The position numbers and the translations under genes were made by a program. Below are positions 19,401 through 23,800 of a stretch of 23,800 bases of DNA, one piece after another. Under the pieces are notes generated by a model that saw nothing but the letters and a program-made list of their open reading frames with translations, did no database searches and was not told where the DNA came from. Location: positions 1-23,800 of the IMG/VR virus record IMGVR_UViG_3300007276_000309. One strand, written 5' to 3'. Position 1 is the first letter of the stretch. Each line of letters begins with the position of its first letter. This stretch comes from a virus.

Positions 19401-19779
19401 AACTTTAGTTATGAATGCTGATCCTTCTACTATTAAAAACTTTAGAGCTGTTAGTTATGAAGGCAGTCAAGCTAAAATTAACGAAGCTAGTCAACTATTT
19501 TTAGGTGTAAACGAATTAGGAGAAAGTATATACGCTAGCTCAGCAGACAACTACAACTTTTCTTCTAAGCTTGGTTGGTTTGCAGAAAATATTCACACAG
19601 ACATTCAACATGGATCAATAAAAGAGTTTGTAAAAAAAGAAGGCAAATGGTTTAACAACATAAAAGGAAGAAACACAGGTGATTCTGTAACTATGGAGGA
19701 AGTAGGGCAAATAAGCTTTCAAGGCTTAGGTTTTGTTGCTTCTGTTGTAACTAGCGAAGACACTGCGGCTGCAGAATAA
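10480..19779 (+). CDS. Giant tail nozzle / stabilisation-type virion protein with multiple domain insertions
   Basis: At 3,099 aa this gene fills 39% of the window. Core pieces match the tail nozzle/stabilisation (gp10- or gp12-like beta-propeller) proteins of marine phages. They are QGKMNKDLDERLIPNGQYR (9-27); a region around 616-674 with DRNKVDVGEYI and KYKILDISNE; FDGRFFVKI near 823; AIWETEPKNNDELDVYYEAS (1433-1452); a long highly typical block 1620-1820 (SGIYNS, KLFSRNSDLVAF, LANKD, ADKQRGAVLRLSMDGLTPIS, EYNVTV); and the C-terminal part from 2919 (WTSLKSFYPESGVS, FYGQQYDS, then EGKWFNNIKG near the end). In ordinary members the EYNVTV and WTSLKSF elements are close; here about 1,100 residues separate them. 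That insert holds several beta-sandwich-like units. A second extra region lies within 866-1300. No signal peptide, membrane helix or catalytic motif is visible. It probably forms the tail tip and displays the receptor-binding domains. Confidence 0.85.
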   Translation: MAEIKNTFSQGKMNKDLDERLIPNGQYRDALNVEITSDGESAETGSAGTISNIKGNVPLENVVPSDKCVCVGSVADEKNNKLYWFIKCEGFPQSGDTAFPNRDAIIEYDTVSKESTFLITDLRSKFTNSAGSTLKPILNFSGKKITAINIIDQYLIWSDGETEPKKINIEKARKATIKQNKGTGGRGSIDHHSYLYVDGVNTVQYLQEENITLIKKKPLMAPRYSVVSAKNAQFDPKLNPTPLKEAIFEKIFPRFCLRYKYQDGEYSAFGPWTNVIFNPEFVGEYSVLNAFTAKEPYNKAMVNAIRTINFYGLVTPDMPKDVVQIDILYKQENSTVVHNVGSIKNTDPEWFEDGSWFKDQGLADYDDYNPATKGVFIVDTENIHAALPENQFLRVWDAVPRKAQAQEITGNRLVFANYTEGYDMVVDNADFKPKILGDFEPRQIDVDLIFRGEGAFGAALNTSRPILGRWTSEPLATRDGESGGIYSYVSAPVADPSSPLIYNYVGYRGAGLPTIKSQRDYQLGVVFGDKYGRETPVFTSDLATIKIPWEGTYGKSASTSLSIAAALGNTPPSWASYYKFYVKQSAGEYYNLAMDKIYRPATSSPEFANSLNHVWVSFASSDRNKVDVGEYITIKKIVNENALQIEKENKYKILDISNEMPESIAYEFYNLGTRSNVSDALTDDTVAGGNPIFTADPGANEDERIDRTTNTIEISKPNWLAGNGVPLTKESIDDYTERNGDLYISWRRTTTLSRSFSKRYKVTSVTFRSDKYILKLAETISEQDAKLAANNSDLSSASSNLGGTSTSDTLTFQVERKEKKTKEAFDGRFFVKISADYILQQYLLSEFKEELTDYYINGSQKLFYLADGVTTGFDATSSIVNSENSSEIQSYQDDSDVTSPSDIHSGGSLTNIQSEWQALIDDEDFGVRLSPTSTSSAGNGGFFIDAMYFAAVNSDDVGSYAKYAGQGWAGNPNVEYPEIEWGRIIDYRTNDNDLAGSDWLTSIPPTTYGRDYNIAARRARYGWRKAGVDETNVENWIESSSASGYGASAYRGRWRNWNHSNFSTWQVLQGTSETIESDRESEVNGFEGVLQQASPVHYSLPSDGGYRNFLSNIYGKQPNGRTISKNVYKSTVNNETPSYLHLSYLGPGYSGSLFDKTKVPSDVSLHGEKALGRYLGGIWGGGAFTSQDGTNFGLSNIRFVEMEGTNWDDRIAYSDNGSILPDGYDEQAEINMPSDSTRSQAPKAGASWSFGYDQSKATAHNNQWKPGGDRPTNPPVFDFATQDLQQGAQFRFKNDDSQEVYTVLEKSELHVYNHTPWKARKVWNGNEYVWGNDSVEEAVAAWANTADVDGQPDNNGQEFTDMLDRLEAFGDRSNRRTTYVLALDKPVQTSSYNPVLGADTTNSQVVPDTTAFTDIEFLRENPMVLTGEVTKDPAIWETEPKNNDELDVYYEASNAIPTKLNKDNLDLFAPQGTRIEFPNMDNSVIKHDYDVYLRRWNGPMSSYNDEVIRLEVRALGGGDTGFKWEQNDVNIDYTNQEIRFYRQDGSYTTATTANVQIEQFYVDTDNMTDGSGDYWKSKNTAAYIFLKNTIDPTKQVGLNWFNAFTFSDGVESNRIRDDFNEMTITNGARVSTTLDEPYREEVKANGLIYSGIYNSNSKTNNLNEFIAAEKITKDLNPTYGSIQKLFSRNSDLVAFCEDRVVKILANKDAVFNADGNPQLVASNRVLGQATPFAGDFGISKNPESFAKDSYRAYFADKQRGAVLRLSMDGLTPISEAGMSDWFRDELTATGINIIGTFDEHAKEYNVTVKELIDPNRIQNNTFDYGSQVNTVNIVNPELCTNSDLSGGAEYTPVDLVNDIYYAGPTADSSLGVSLGFDVYSKVPIRNRSLGYKSTVRNWPAIAEGSIRSYVAAVPAILAANAEYDTYDLQNYNMSGIDTVYKLFHWSFRNTDTNPFDNPTPNGSRSTLSTSSTSKTEVTSGYNLANSYGARYIGSNDSTEPGHDDDGVSGDTSSYTDLRSYGNSTQQDYDLRSIFYDSADATSTTPSTSADTIYTQEGNNSGIIFGNCYFGHEPTNGGGLAADSKEMYIEVPGYHEEDYGNRVASDVKNWGTDPDNHLQENFGTMYNNSAFNNEEFHLSYSISNSHGGATYDHKWFVEIWADGQLIDDSYLVDTDAETNTLATSSYNPGFVTSNTTITPAAGAVGTQASPSGYTAQLQFKIQDPNTSADSSHKVFNQIKVRIGITNSDQTANYPSDPVYAILHQVKLTKTKRLTHPKITEYAGEPEVLAVPSLDRPAWSEVIHELHYENVWNITAGTGNRFYKAEQTLGVANPGGWVTSTDNNGNTVQWYDFVEGNDVTVNPIYDDAVEGENSYTGAAPAEYITTPNGSDLPSFNQYTEATSEAEDPNQITVDTRGILINNNGSEDGSFYFAQPLNNDSKYVVGNWYCVDVFLDSSYDNVALNNLLIPGVLGASDSLDNAYQTDHTQDNPDYPPYHFGKVGGSSTAGYSKSIVLMPVINNEWPLGNGNEVYRAIFQYNATEFVQEDQGQNFVLQGWNANCLIRTISLYDITEQATMGKPTGWNVPQDAWVSEHAMHEFITEQTNDNLEPECYFRHNMLCWNTERGSHVYWNNYHYNGNGPLDETEESYNGYLLNFTIEKNPDFVEEEFNGKLRVRVTNRWNDQTNSLDGAYIRDIDTPGDYSILMNFNSIDPTIISAPEGSEVNAVAFANQSDFAQVENHRSKIIVFPENGGCTGALSSLSLIDATQYYEGGGVDSWAITGYDRTAANYISWNEENLNIVFEEAPVEQENLTTNISEPVQIEQRVSSIQSNSSVKFGLTLSSLEGKISAYYYNSFNKGFSVTYDSNGSYLNIFTLNENRPAGALINTLVIKAAQQNTSCVVDDVVLSRSANAGFKPKTISYSEDVKGWTSLKSFYPESGVSVARQYYTINNGELWQHHANDVRNNFYGQQYDSNITLVMNADPSTIKNFRAVSYEGSQAKINEASQLFLGVNELGESIYASSADNYNFSSKLGWFAENIHTDIQHGSIKEFVKKEGKWFNNIKGRNTGDSVTMEEVGQISFQGLGFVASVVTSEDTAAAE

Positions 19780-19794
19780 TTTAAAAACAATTAA

Positions 19795-21024
19795 ATGGCT
19801 ATAATAAACGAAATACAAATAAACACTGAAGATATACCAGCAGGAGGTGCAACTAGGTATTTTAGCATAACTGGAGAAGAAGGAGCTCAGTTTATGCTTC
19901 AAGCCGTCACATCTGAAGGTGTTTTTTACAATTTTGTTACAAAAAAATTTACAGCAAGCGAAGGTTTTAATTCAAACCACAATAAAGTTGTAACCATGAG
20001 TGGTCAGTTCAACTCATCTATTCATTTTCCAAGTGGACTTACTACAACTTATAGCGTTATTTTATTAGCAAATGGTTTTGACACAACTATTAATAATGAC
20101 AGTAGAAAAGTAAGTGTTAAAAAAATTACACAAAATAGTCAAACAACGCTTACATTTGCTTTTGCTACAGATAATTCAAGTAAATACAGCTCTAGCCCAG
20201 CCGCAGCAAACGTTACATCTAGTGGAACACCAGGAGTGGCTACAAGTGTAGTTGTAAGTAATACTAGCACAGTAACAAACGCTGACAACGATACTCATGG
20301 TAGTGGGTTTGCTGTTTTAAAGTGGAATAAAGACACAGTACAGTATAATGGTGACAACATGTGGTATTATCAAAAAACAGCTACAGTAAACGGAGCTAGC
20401 TCTACCGACGTGTTAACATTAGATAGCGTCGATGAAATTGCAATAGGGTCTCAAATAACTTATATTACAGGCACAACCGCCCCTGGAGCAACAACAATTG
20501 TGAAGAGCATAGACACTACTGCAAAAACGCTAACATTGTCTAGAGCTCAAGCTTTTAGCGACGGTGCTACGGTAACTATAAGATCTTATGGCGCGTCTTT
20601 AATAAATAGTGTTGCTGGCGCTAGCGTTAGCTTTCCCGCAGTTGTAGCTATTAAAACTAGTAGTACAAACAAAAGGTACACTACCAACGGAACCACCACT
20701 ACAAGTAACACTATAAACTTGAACGGATCGCGAGGATTAGGTAAAGGCGCTATAATTTCAGGTACAGGAATAAATAGATCAAACTCTGGTGATGTTATAC
20801 ACTCTGTTAGTCTTAGCGCTAGCGGTGGAAGTATAGTTGTAGGAGATAATGACGCTGGTACATCTGGAGATCTTCAAACTTTACCGGACAAGCTTACAAT
20901 TGATACAGACTCTATTATCACTATAGATGTTCATTTTAAAACGGAAGTAAATAGTTATCCATCAACCAACAAAACGATAAACTTAGATTTAGATAAAATA
21001 TTAACTCCATTAGCAACATCATGA
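19795..21024 (+). CDS. Beta-rich virion structural protein
   Basis: The 409-aa product belongs to a beta-rich family I recall from marine phage structural modules. The N-terminal domain (about 1-140) has GGATRYFSITGEEGAQFML, FYNFVTKKF and an FPSGLTTTYSVILLA strand pattern, suggesting a beta-sandwich. After a Ser/Thr/Ala-rich linker (about 141-165) come two module-like stretches. The first (about 203-265) reads LTLDSVDEIAIGSQITYITGT, then VKSIDTTAKTLTLS and DGATVTIRSYG. The second (about 300-370) repeats the same order in degenerate form (TINLNGSRGLGKGAIISGTGI, then SVSLSASGGSIVVG). Such modules usually form small beta-barrels on virion surfaces. Role at the tail or as an appendage is inferred. 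The gene's TGA overlaps the next ATG (ATGA), so the two are probably translationally coupled. No enzyme motif is seen. Confidence 0.78.
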   Translation: MAIINEIQINTEDIPAGGATRYFSITGEEGAQFMLQAVTSEGVFYNFVTKKFTASEGFNSNHNKVVTMSGQFNSSIHFPSGLTTTYSVILLANGFDTTINNDSRKVSVKKITQNSQTTLTFAFATDNSSKYSSSPAAANVTSSGTPGVATSVVVSNTSTVTNADNDTHGSGFAVLKWNKDTVQYNGDNMWYYQKTATVNGASSTDVLTLDSVDEIAIGSQITYITGTTAPGATTIVKSIDTTAKTLTLSRAQAFSDGATVTIRSYGASLINSVAGASVSFPAVVAIKTSSTNKRYTTNGTTTTSNTINLNGSRGLGKGAIISGTGINRSNSGDVIHSVSLSASGGSIVVGDNDAGTSGDLQTLPDKLTIDTDSIITIDVHFKTEVNSYPSTNKTINLDLDKILTPLATS

Positions 21025-21368
21025 CAATAAATTTATATTCAGCAATACAAAATAGTTCTATATCTGTTGGTGATGTAGTATACGCCTCGCAAAACGAGTC
21101 TACAAAAAATGGCATAAAATATTACGGGCAAAATGGAAGCTTTCCTCAAAAAATAGGCAAAATAACAGAAATAGGATCTGATTATATAAAAGTGCAAGAA
21201 GGATCTAGTGTTCCGCCGGTGGACGCTTTTTTAATGTTTTCTAAAGACAACTCTGTTAACGAGGCTAGCTTAAAAGGCTATTACGCTAGTATCACAATGA
21301 AAAACGAATCTACAGATAGAGTAGAGCTTTTCGCTGTTAACGCTGTAGTTCACGAAAGTAGTAAATAG
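21021..21368 (+). CDS. Small beta-barrel virion protein
   Basis: The 115-aa product overlaps the previous gene by 4 nt (ATGA), which points to coupled translation and a joint role. It has a SVGDVVYASQ strand, then KYYGQNGSFPQKIGKITEIG and YIKVQEG, which look like a small SH3-like barrel. The second half (FLMFSKDNSVNEASLKGYYASITM, then ELFAVNAVVHESSK) matches a signature I associate with small conserved virion proteins of marine phages, which often end in an ELF...SSK pattern. The exact function is unknown to me. It has no signal peptide, cysteines or enzyme motif. Confidence 0.75.
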   Translation: MTINLYSAIQNSSISVGDVVYASQNESTKNGIKYYGQNGSFPQKIGKITEIGSDYIKVQEGSSVPPVDAFLMFSKDNSVNEASLKGYYASITMKNESTDRVELFAVNAVVHESSK

Positions 21369-21416
21369 TGCGCTTAGAATGTGACTATATACACTATAAT
21401 AGAATTAAATTAAATA

Positions 21417-21836
21417 ATGAGTGAACAAGTTACATTTAGAACCTTTAAACAAGGTGACTACGAAATGTGTTGTGACTGGTGGAGATGGTGGTGGAAAGAA
21501 ATACCGGTAAAAAGAAAAGTTTTACCAAATGATGAAAGATGTTTCGTAATAGAGAATAATAACATACCTGTAGCTGCGGTTTTTTTATACGCGGCTGTAA
21601 ATCCAGAGGTAGGTTATCAAACATGGTTAGTATCTAATCCAGAGTACAGACAAAAAGATAGAAGAAAAATGCTAGAGTTGCTAGTAGCAAACGTGGCAAA
21701 GGAAGCGAAAGAAACCTGGGGTATGTCGATGTTATTTACAGTATGTGTAAACAAACATATAGAAAACATTCACGAAAACCAAGGTTGGTTTATAGAACGA
21801 TCAGCGCCTTGTTACGAGGCGTTCAAATACTTATAA
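21417..21836 (+). CDS. GNAT-like N-acetyltransferase family protein, degenerate
   Basis: The 139-aa product has the strand and helix order of a GNAT acetyltransferase: an N-terminal TFRTFKQGDYEMCCDWW strand-helix, a central CFVIENNNIPVAAVFLYAA beta pair, the strand QTWLVSNPEYR, a helix RKMLELLVANVAKEAKE, and the final strand MSMLFTVCVN. The acetyl-CoA loop, normally Q/R-x-x-G-x-G/A, here reads RQKDRRK (about 81-87), without the glycines, so catalysis is doubtful. Residues 21-26 are five Trp around one Arg, an extreme version of the WW-x-W start seen in GNAT-like proteins of marine phages. Such genes sit among virion genes in several podoviruses; whether they modify a virion protein, a host target or nothing is unknown. 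It lies between tail and ejection-protein genes, after a 48-nt gap. Confidence 0.7.
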   Translation: MSEQVTFRTFKQGDYEMCCDWWRWWWKEIPVKRKVLPNDERCFVIENNNIPVAAVFLYAAVNPEVGYQTWLVSNPEYRQKDRRKMLELLVANVAKEAKETWGMSMLFTVCVNKHIENIHENQGWFIERSAPCYEAFKYL

Positions 21837-21837
21837 T

Positions 21838-22491
21838 ATGGGTAGAGCAGCACAAAGAAGAACAGAGCAACAAATTACAGGCGCTACAGAAGCTCAACTG
21901 CAAGAGCAACGCGCATTTCAAGACAGACAAAGACAAGTTTTAGACGCTCAAAGAGCACAATACGAGAATTTTGAGTTTACAAATCCTTTTGCTGGTATGG
22001 AAAATACCATGGAGGATCTACAGGTTAATACTGCAGCTGCGGATTTTCAAGCAGAGCAAGGCAGACAGCAACGAGCAAACTTATTGAGTGGACTAAGAGG
22101 AGCGGCTGGAGGTTCTGGTATTGCTGGCTTAGCTCAAGCGTTAGCTAATCAAGGAACTTTACAGTCAAGGCAAATATCTGTAGATTTAGCAAAACAACAA
22201 TCAATGAATCAAAAACTTGCTGCTCAGCAAGGTATGCAACTACAACAGTTAGAAAGACAAGGAGACGCAGCTGTTCAACAAGCTTTAGCTAGTAGAGAAT
22301 CTACGCTGCTTGGTATGGAAATGGGTGAAATGGCTGGCGCTAGAGCTGGAGTACAATCTGCTTATGGAAATCAAATGGCAGGGCTTGGTGCTATATCGGG
22401 CATGCAAAATGCTCGCATGGGTATGTATGGACAAATAATAGGTGGCGTTGCTCAAGGAATTGGTTCTGCTGCAACAGGATCATTCGCGTAA
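21838..22491 (+). CDS. Probable internal virion (ejection) protein
   Basis: The 217-aa product is almost wholly helical and rich in Q, A, G, M and R, without cysteine. The N-terminal 50 residues form an R/Q-rich helix (RRTEQQITGATEAQLQEQRAF), followed by a short FEFTNPFAGMENTM turn. A glycine-rich hinge (GLRGAAGGSGIAGLAQALANQG, about 82-103) comes next, then a long Q-rich coiled coil. The C terminus is a glycine- and alanine-rich hydrophobic segment with two GxxxG pairs (G198/G202, G203/G207) that could insert into a membrane. This composition is that of ejected proteins such as those of T7-like podoviruses, which form a conduit through the envelope. Position before a longer protein of similar style supports this. 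The ATG follows the previous stop by one base. Function is inferred, not shown by a catalytic motif. Confidence 0.72.
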   Translation: MGRAAQRRTEQQITGATEAQLQEQRAFQDRQRQVLDAQRAQYENFEFTNPFAGMENTMEDLQVNTAAADFQAEQGRQQRANLLSGLRGAAGGSGIAGLAQALANQGTLQSRQISVDLAKQQSMNQKLAAQQGMQLQQLERQGDAAVQQALASRESTLLGMEMGEMAGARAGVQSAYGNQMAGLGAISGMQNARMGMYGQIIGGVAQGIGSAATGSFA

Positions 22492-22503
22492 AAATATAAA
22501 AAC

Positions 22504-23800
22504 ATGGCAAAAGGAGGAATAAATTTAACACCGAGAGCAGACGCTACTTTAGTTAATCAATCTGCTCGTATGGGTATGGCTGGAGTGCCAAAAGATCTTA
22601 GCAAGACGTTTAAAGGAATGTCTGATAGCTACGCTTCGTTTATGGGTACTATAGGTGAAGTTGGTAATGCTATAGGTCAAACTGTAGGTAAAATAGCTGG
22701 ACAAGCAATAAAACAAGGAATAGAAACTACTAAGGCTTTAAATCAAAATCCAAATGACTTAGGTGGTTTTTCTGACTTTTTTACTGAAGAAATACAAAAC
22801 GTAAAAAACCTAAGAAAAAGCGGTGACAGATTTAAGCTTGGCAAAGAGGGTAAAGAAGCTAGACAGCTTTTTAGAAAAGAAAGAGATAAGCTTTTTAATC
22901 AAATGCAAGGTGTTAAAGACGGGACTATAGCTAATGCTACAGCCTTAACTGAAGGAACTTTTAACGCAGAGGCTACAGGAGCAGAAAACATGTTACTTAA
23001 CAATTTAATATTAAACAAAGGTAACGCTATTAAAGATGGAGAATATAAAGGCGCTAAAGCTAAGATGTTTAAAGACGAAAATGGTGATGTTGCATTTAAG
23101 TTTGTAAATAATGAAGGTAAAGAAATAGCCGGGGTAAACGAAGAAACAGGTGAACTTATAGTGGCTGATGCTAACAACCCAGCTAAAGTAGTTAGAAACG
23201 ATCAAGTAGGAAGTTTAATAAAGCCTAGCGTAGATGTTGTTGACGAAACGCTTGAAGCAACTTTTGACCAGCTTGTTAAAGATGGTATGGAAAAAAACCC
23301 ATTTAATCCTAATAGAGTTAAAACAGATGTTACAAAGCTAATCCAAACAGAAAATGCGTTTTTGCATGCGGTGCACACTACAATGCCGGGTATGGATCAA
23401 AGCTATGCCGATATGTTAACTATGCCTAACGACGCTACAGAAGAAATGTATCAAGCTTTATTTGACATTGACAAAGACGGTGACGTTGATGCTGATGATA
23501 AAGCGGCATCTGGAGCGTCAGACGTAAACTTTGGTGAAGGATATAACACTGTAGAAAACTTTAAAAAGTTTAGAAAGGCTATGTTAGATCCAAACAATAA
23601 AGCAGCAAAAGATATATTTGCTAACAAAGTTGTAGAAAGCATGGCAGATGGCTATCAAAGTGGTGTTGACGCCACTCAAGCTCAAGCAGACGCTAAAATG
23701 CAAGAGTTCGCTATAAAAGAAGATATAAAACAAGAAAACGTTTTAGAGCGTAAAGAATTAGCCGCTACTAAACAATTAGAAAAAATTAGACTTCAAGATC
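22504..23800 (+). CDS. Probable internal virion protein with EF-hand-like loop, 3' end outside window
   Basis: An open frame of 432 codons runs without a stop to the window edge, so only the N-terminal part is visible. Residues 38-72 are an alternating hydrophobic/glycine segment with a glycine zipper G54/G58/G62/G66, followed by charged helical sequence (RKSGDRFKLGKEGKEARQLF). A beta-like patch with KDENGDVAFKFVNNEGKE follows at about 192-210. At 321-332 lies DIDKDGDVDADD, which matches the EF-hand/dockerin calcium loop at all Asp positions. The end of the visible part is a K/E/Q-rich helix. Start choice: ATGGCA at 22504, 12 nt after the previous stop, behind an A-rich leader. An AGGAGG inside codons 3-5 is not a ribosome binding site for any start. 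An ejection protein, partner of the preceding gene, is the likely role. Confidence 0.75.
   Translation, partial: MAKGGINLTPRADATLVNQSARMGMAGVPKDLSKTFKGMSDSYASFMGTIGEVGNAIGQTVGKIAGQAIKQGIETTKALNQNPNDLGGFSDFFTEEIQNVKNLRKSGDRFKLGKEGKEARQLFRKERDKLFNQMQGVKDGTIANATALTEGTFNAEATGAENMLLNNLILNKGNAIKDGEYKGAKAKMFKDENGDVAFKFVNNEGKEIAGVNEETGELIVADANNPAKVVRNDQVGSLIKPSVDVVDETLEATFDQLVKDGMEKNPFNPNRVKTDVTKLIQTENAFLHAVHTTMPGMDQSYADMLTMPNDATEEMYQALFDIDKDGDVDADDKAASGASDVNFGEGYNTVENFKKFRKAMLDPNNKAAKDIFANKVVESMADGYQSGVDATQAQADAKMQEFAIKEDIKQENVLERKELAATKQLEKIRLQD

Noticed and set aside
21374-21400. TATAAT at 21395-21400 upstream of the GNAT-like gene as a promoter
   Set aside because: The -10-like box is exact, but there is no -35 box or extended -10. 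Such hexamers are frequent in A/T-only gaps, so it is not enough for a call.
21477-21494. Trp/Arg cluster as an antimicrobial or lytic peptide
   Set aside because: It lies in the first helix of a GNAT-like fold, and related phage proteins have milder WW-x-W versions there, so a structural explanation is simpler.
22510-22517. AGGAGG just after the start of the last gene, looking like a strong ribosome binding site
   Set aside because: It lies inside codons 3-5 (Lys-Gly-Gly) and no ATG, GTG or TTG follows at useful distance. Similar AGGAGG strings occur inside other genes (near 8194), so they are coding accidents.
1-23800. CRISPR array, tRNA, insertion sequence, integrase or attachment site
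   Set aside because: The longest non-coding gaps are under 70 nt and hold only leaders and hairpins. No direct-repeat array, cloverleaf or transposase motif is visible.

Overview
The window is a run of virion morphogenesis genes from a tailed dsDNA phage (Caudoviricetes), all on the + strand and packed almost without gaps. I see no host genes, tRNA, integrase, CRISPR array, insertion sequence, replication gene or lysis gene. The DNA is AT-rich, and none of the 12 visible start codons has a Shine-Dalgarno sequence. Starts sit instead behind A/T-only leaders, and most read ATGGC. That pattern is known from Bacteroidota and their phages, so a (probably marine) flavobacterial host is my best inference. 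The tail nozzle, adaptor and small virion proteins resemble families I know from uncultured marine phages. The module order suggests a short-tailed (podovirus-like) virion, as in P22-like, T7-like and crAss-like phages. No tape-measure or tail-sheath gene is present. Membership of a named group is not established.

Layout: (1) 1-5639, packaging and head assembly: large terminase (5' end outside the window), portal with a long Q/K-rich tail, and an acidic scaffold-like protein. (2) 5668-8073, head: HK97-fold major capsid protein, a perfect UUCG-loop rho-independent terminator, then a conserved head-associated protein of unknown role. (3) 8081-10476, neck: a second large UUCG hairpin, then two adaptor/ring-like proteins, the second carrying an inserted beta-sandwich of about 260 residues. 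(4) 10480-19779, a single giant gene (3,099 aa) for a tail nozzle/stabilisation protein. Its conserved core is split by very large insertions that look like serial carbohydrate-binding-type jelly rolls. (5) 19795-21368, two beta-rich virion proteins. (6) 21417-23800, a degenerate GNAT acetyltransferase-like protein and two ejection (internal virion) protein candidates with glycine zippers. The last one runs off the window and contains a textbook EF-hand/dockerin-type calcium loop.

Working together: scaffold and capsid protein would build the procapsid on the portal, and the terminase packages DNA through it. The ring/adaptor proteins and the giant nozzle then close the neck, and the internal proteins are ejected at infection. 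The most unusual theme is that both the adaptor and the nozzle carry beta-sandwich inserts. This suggests a virion whose neck and tail, rather than separate fibres, display many glycan-binding domains. That is inference from sequence patterns and needs structure prediction to confirm.
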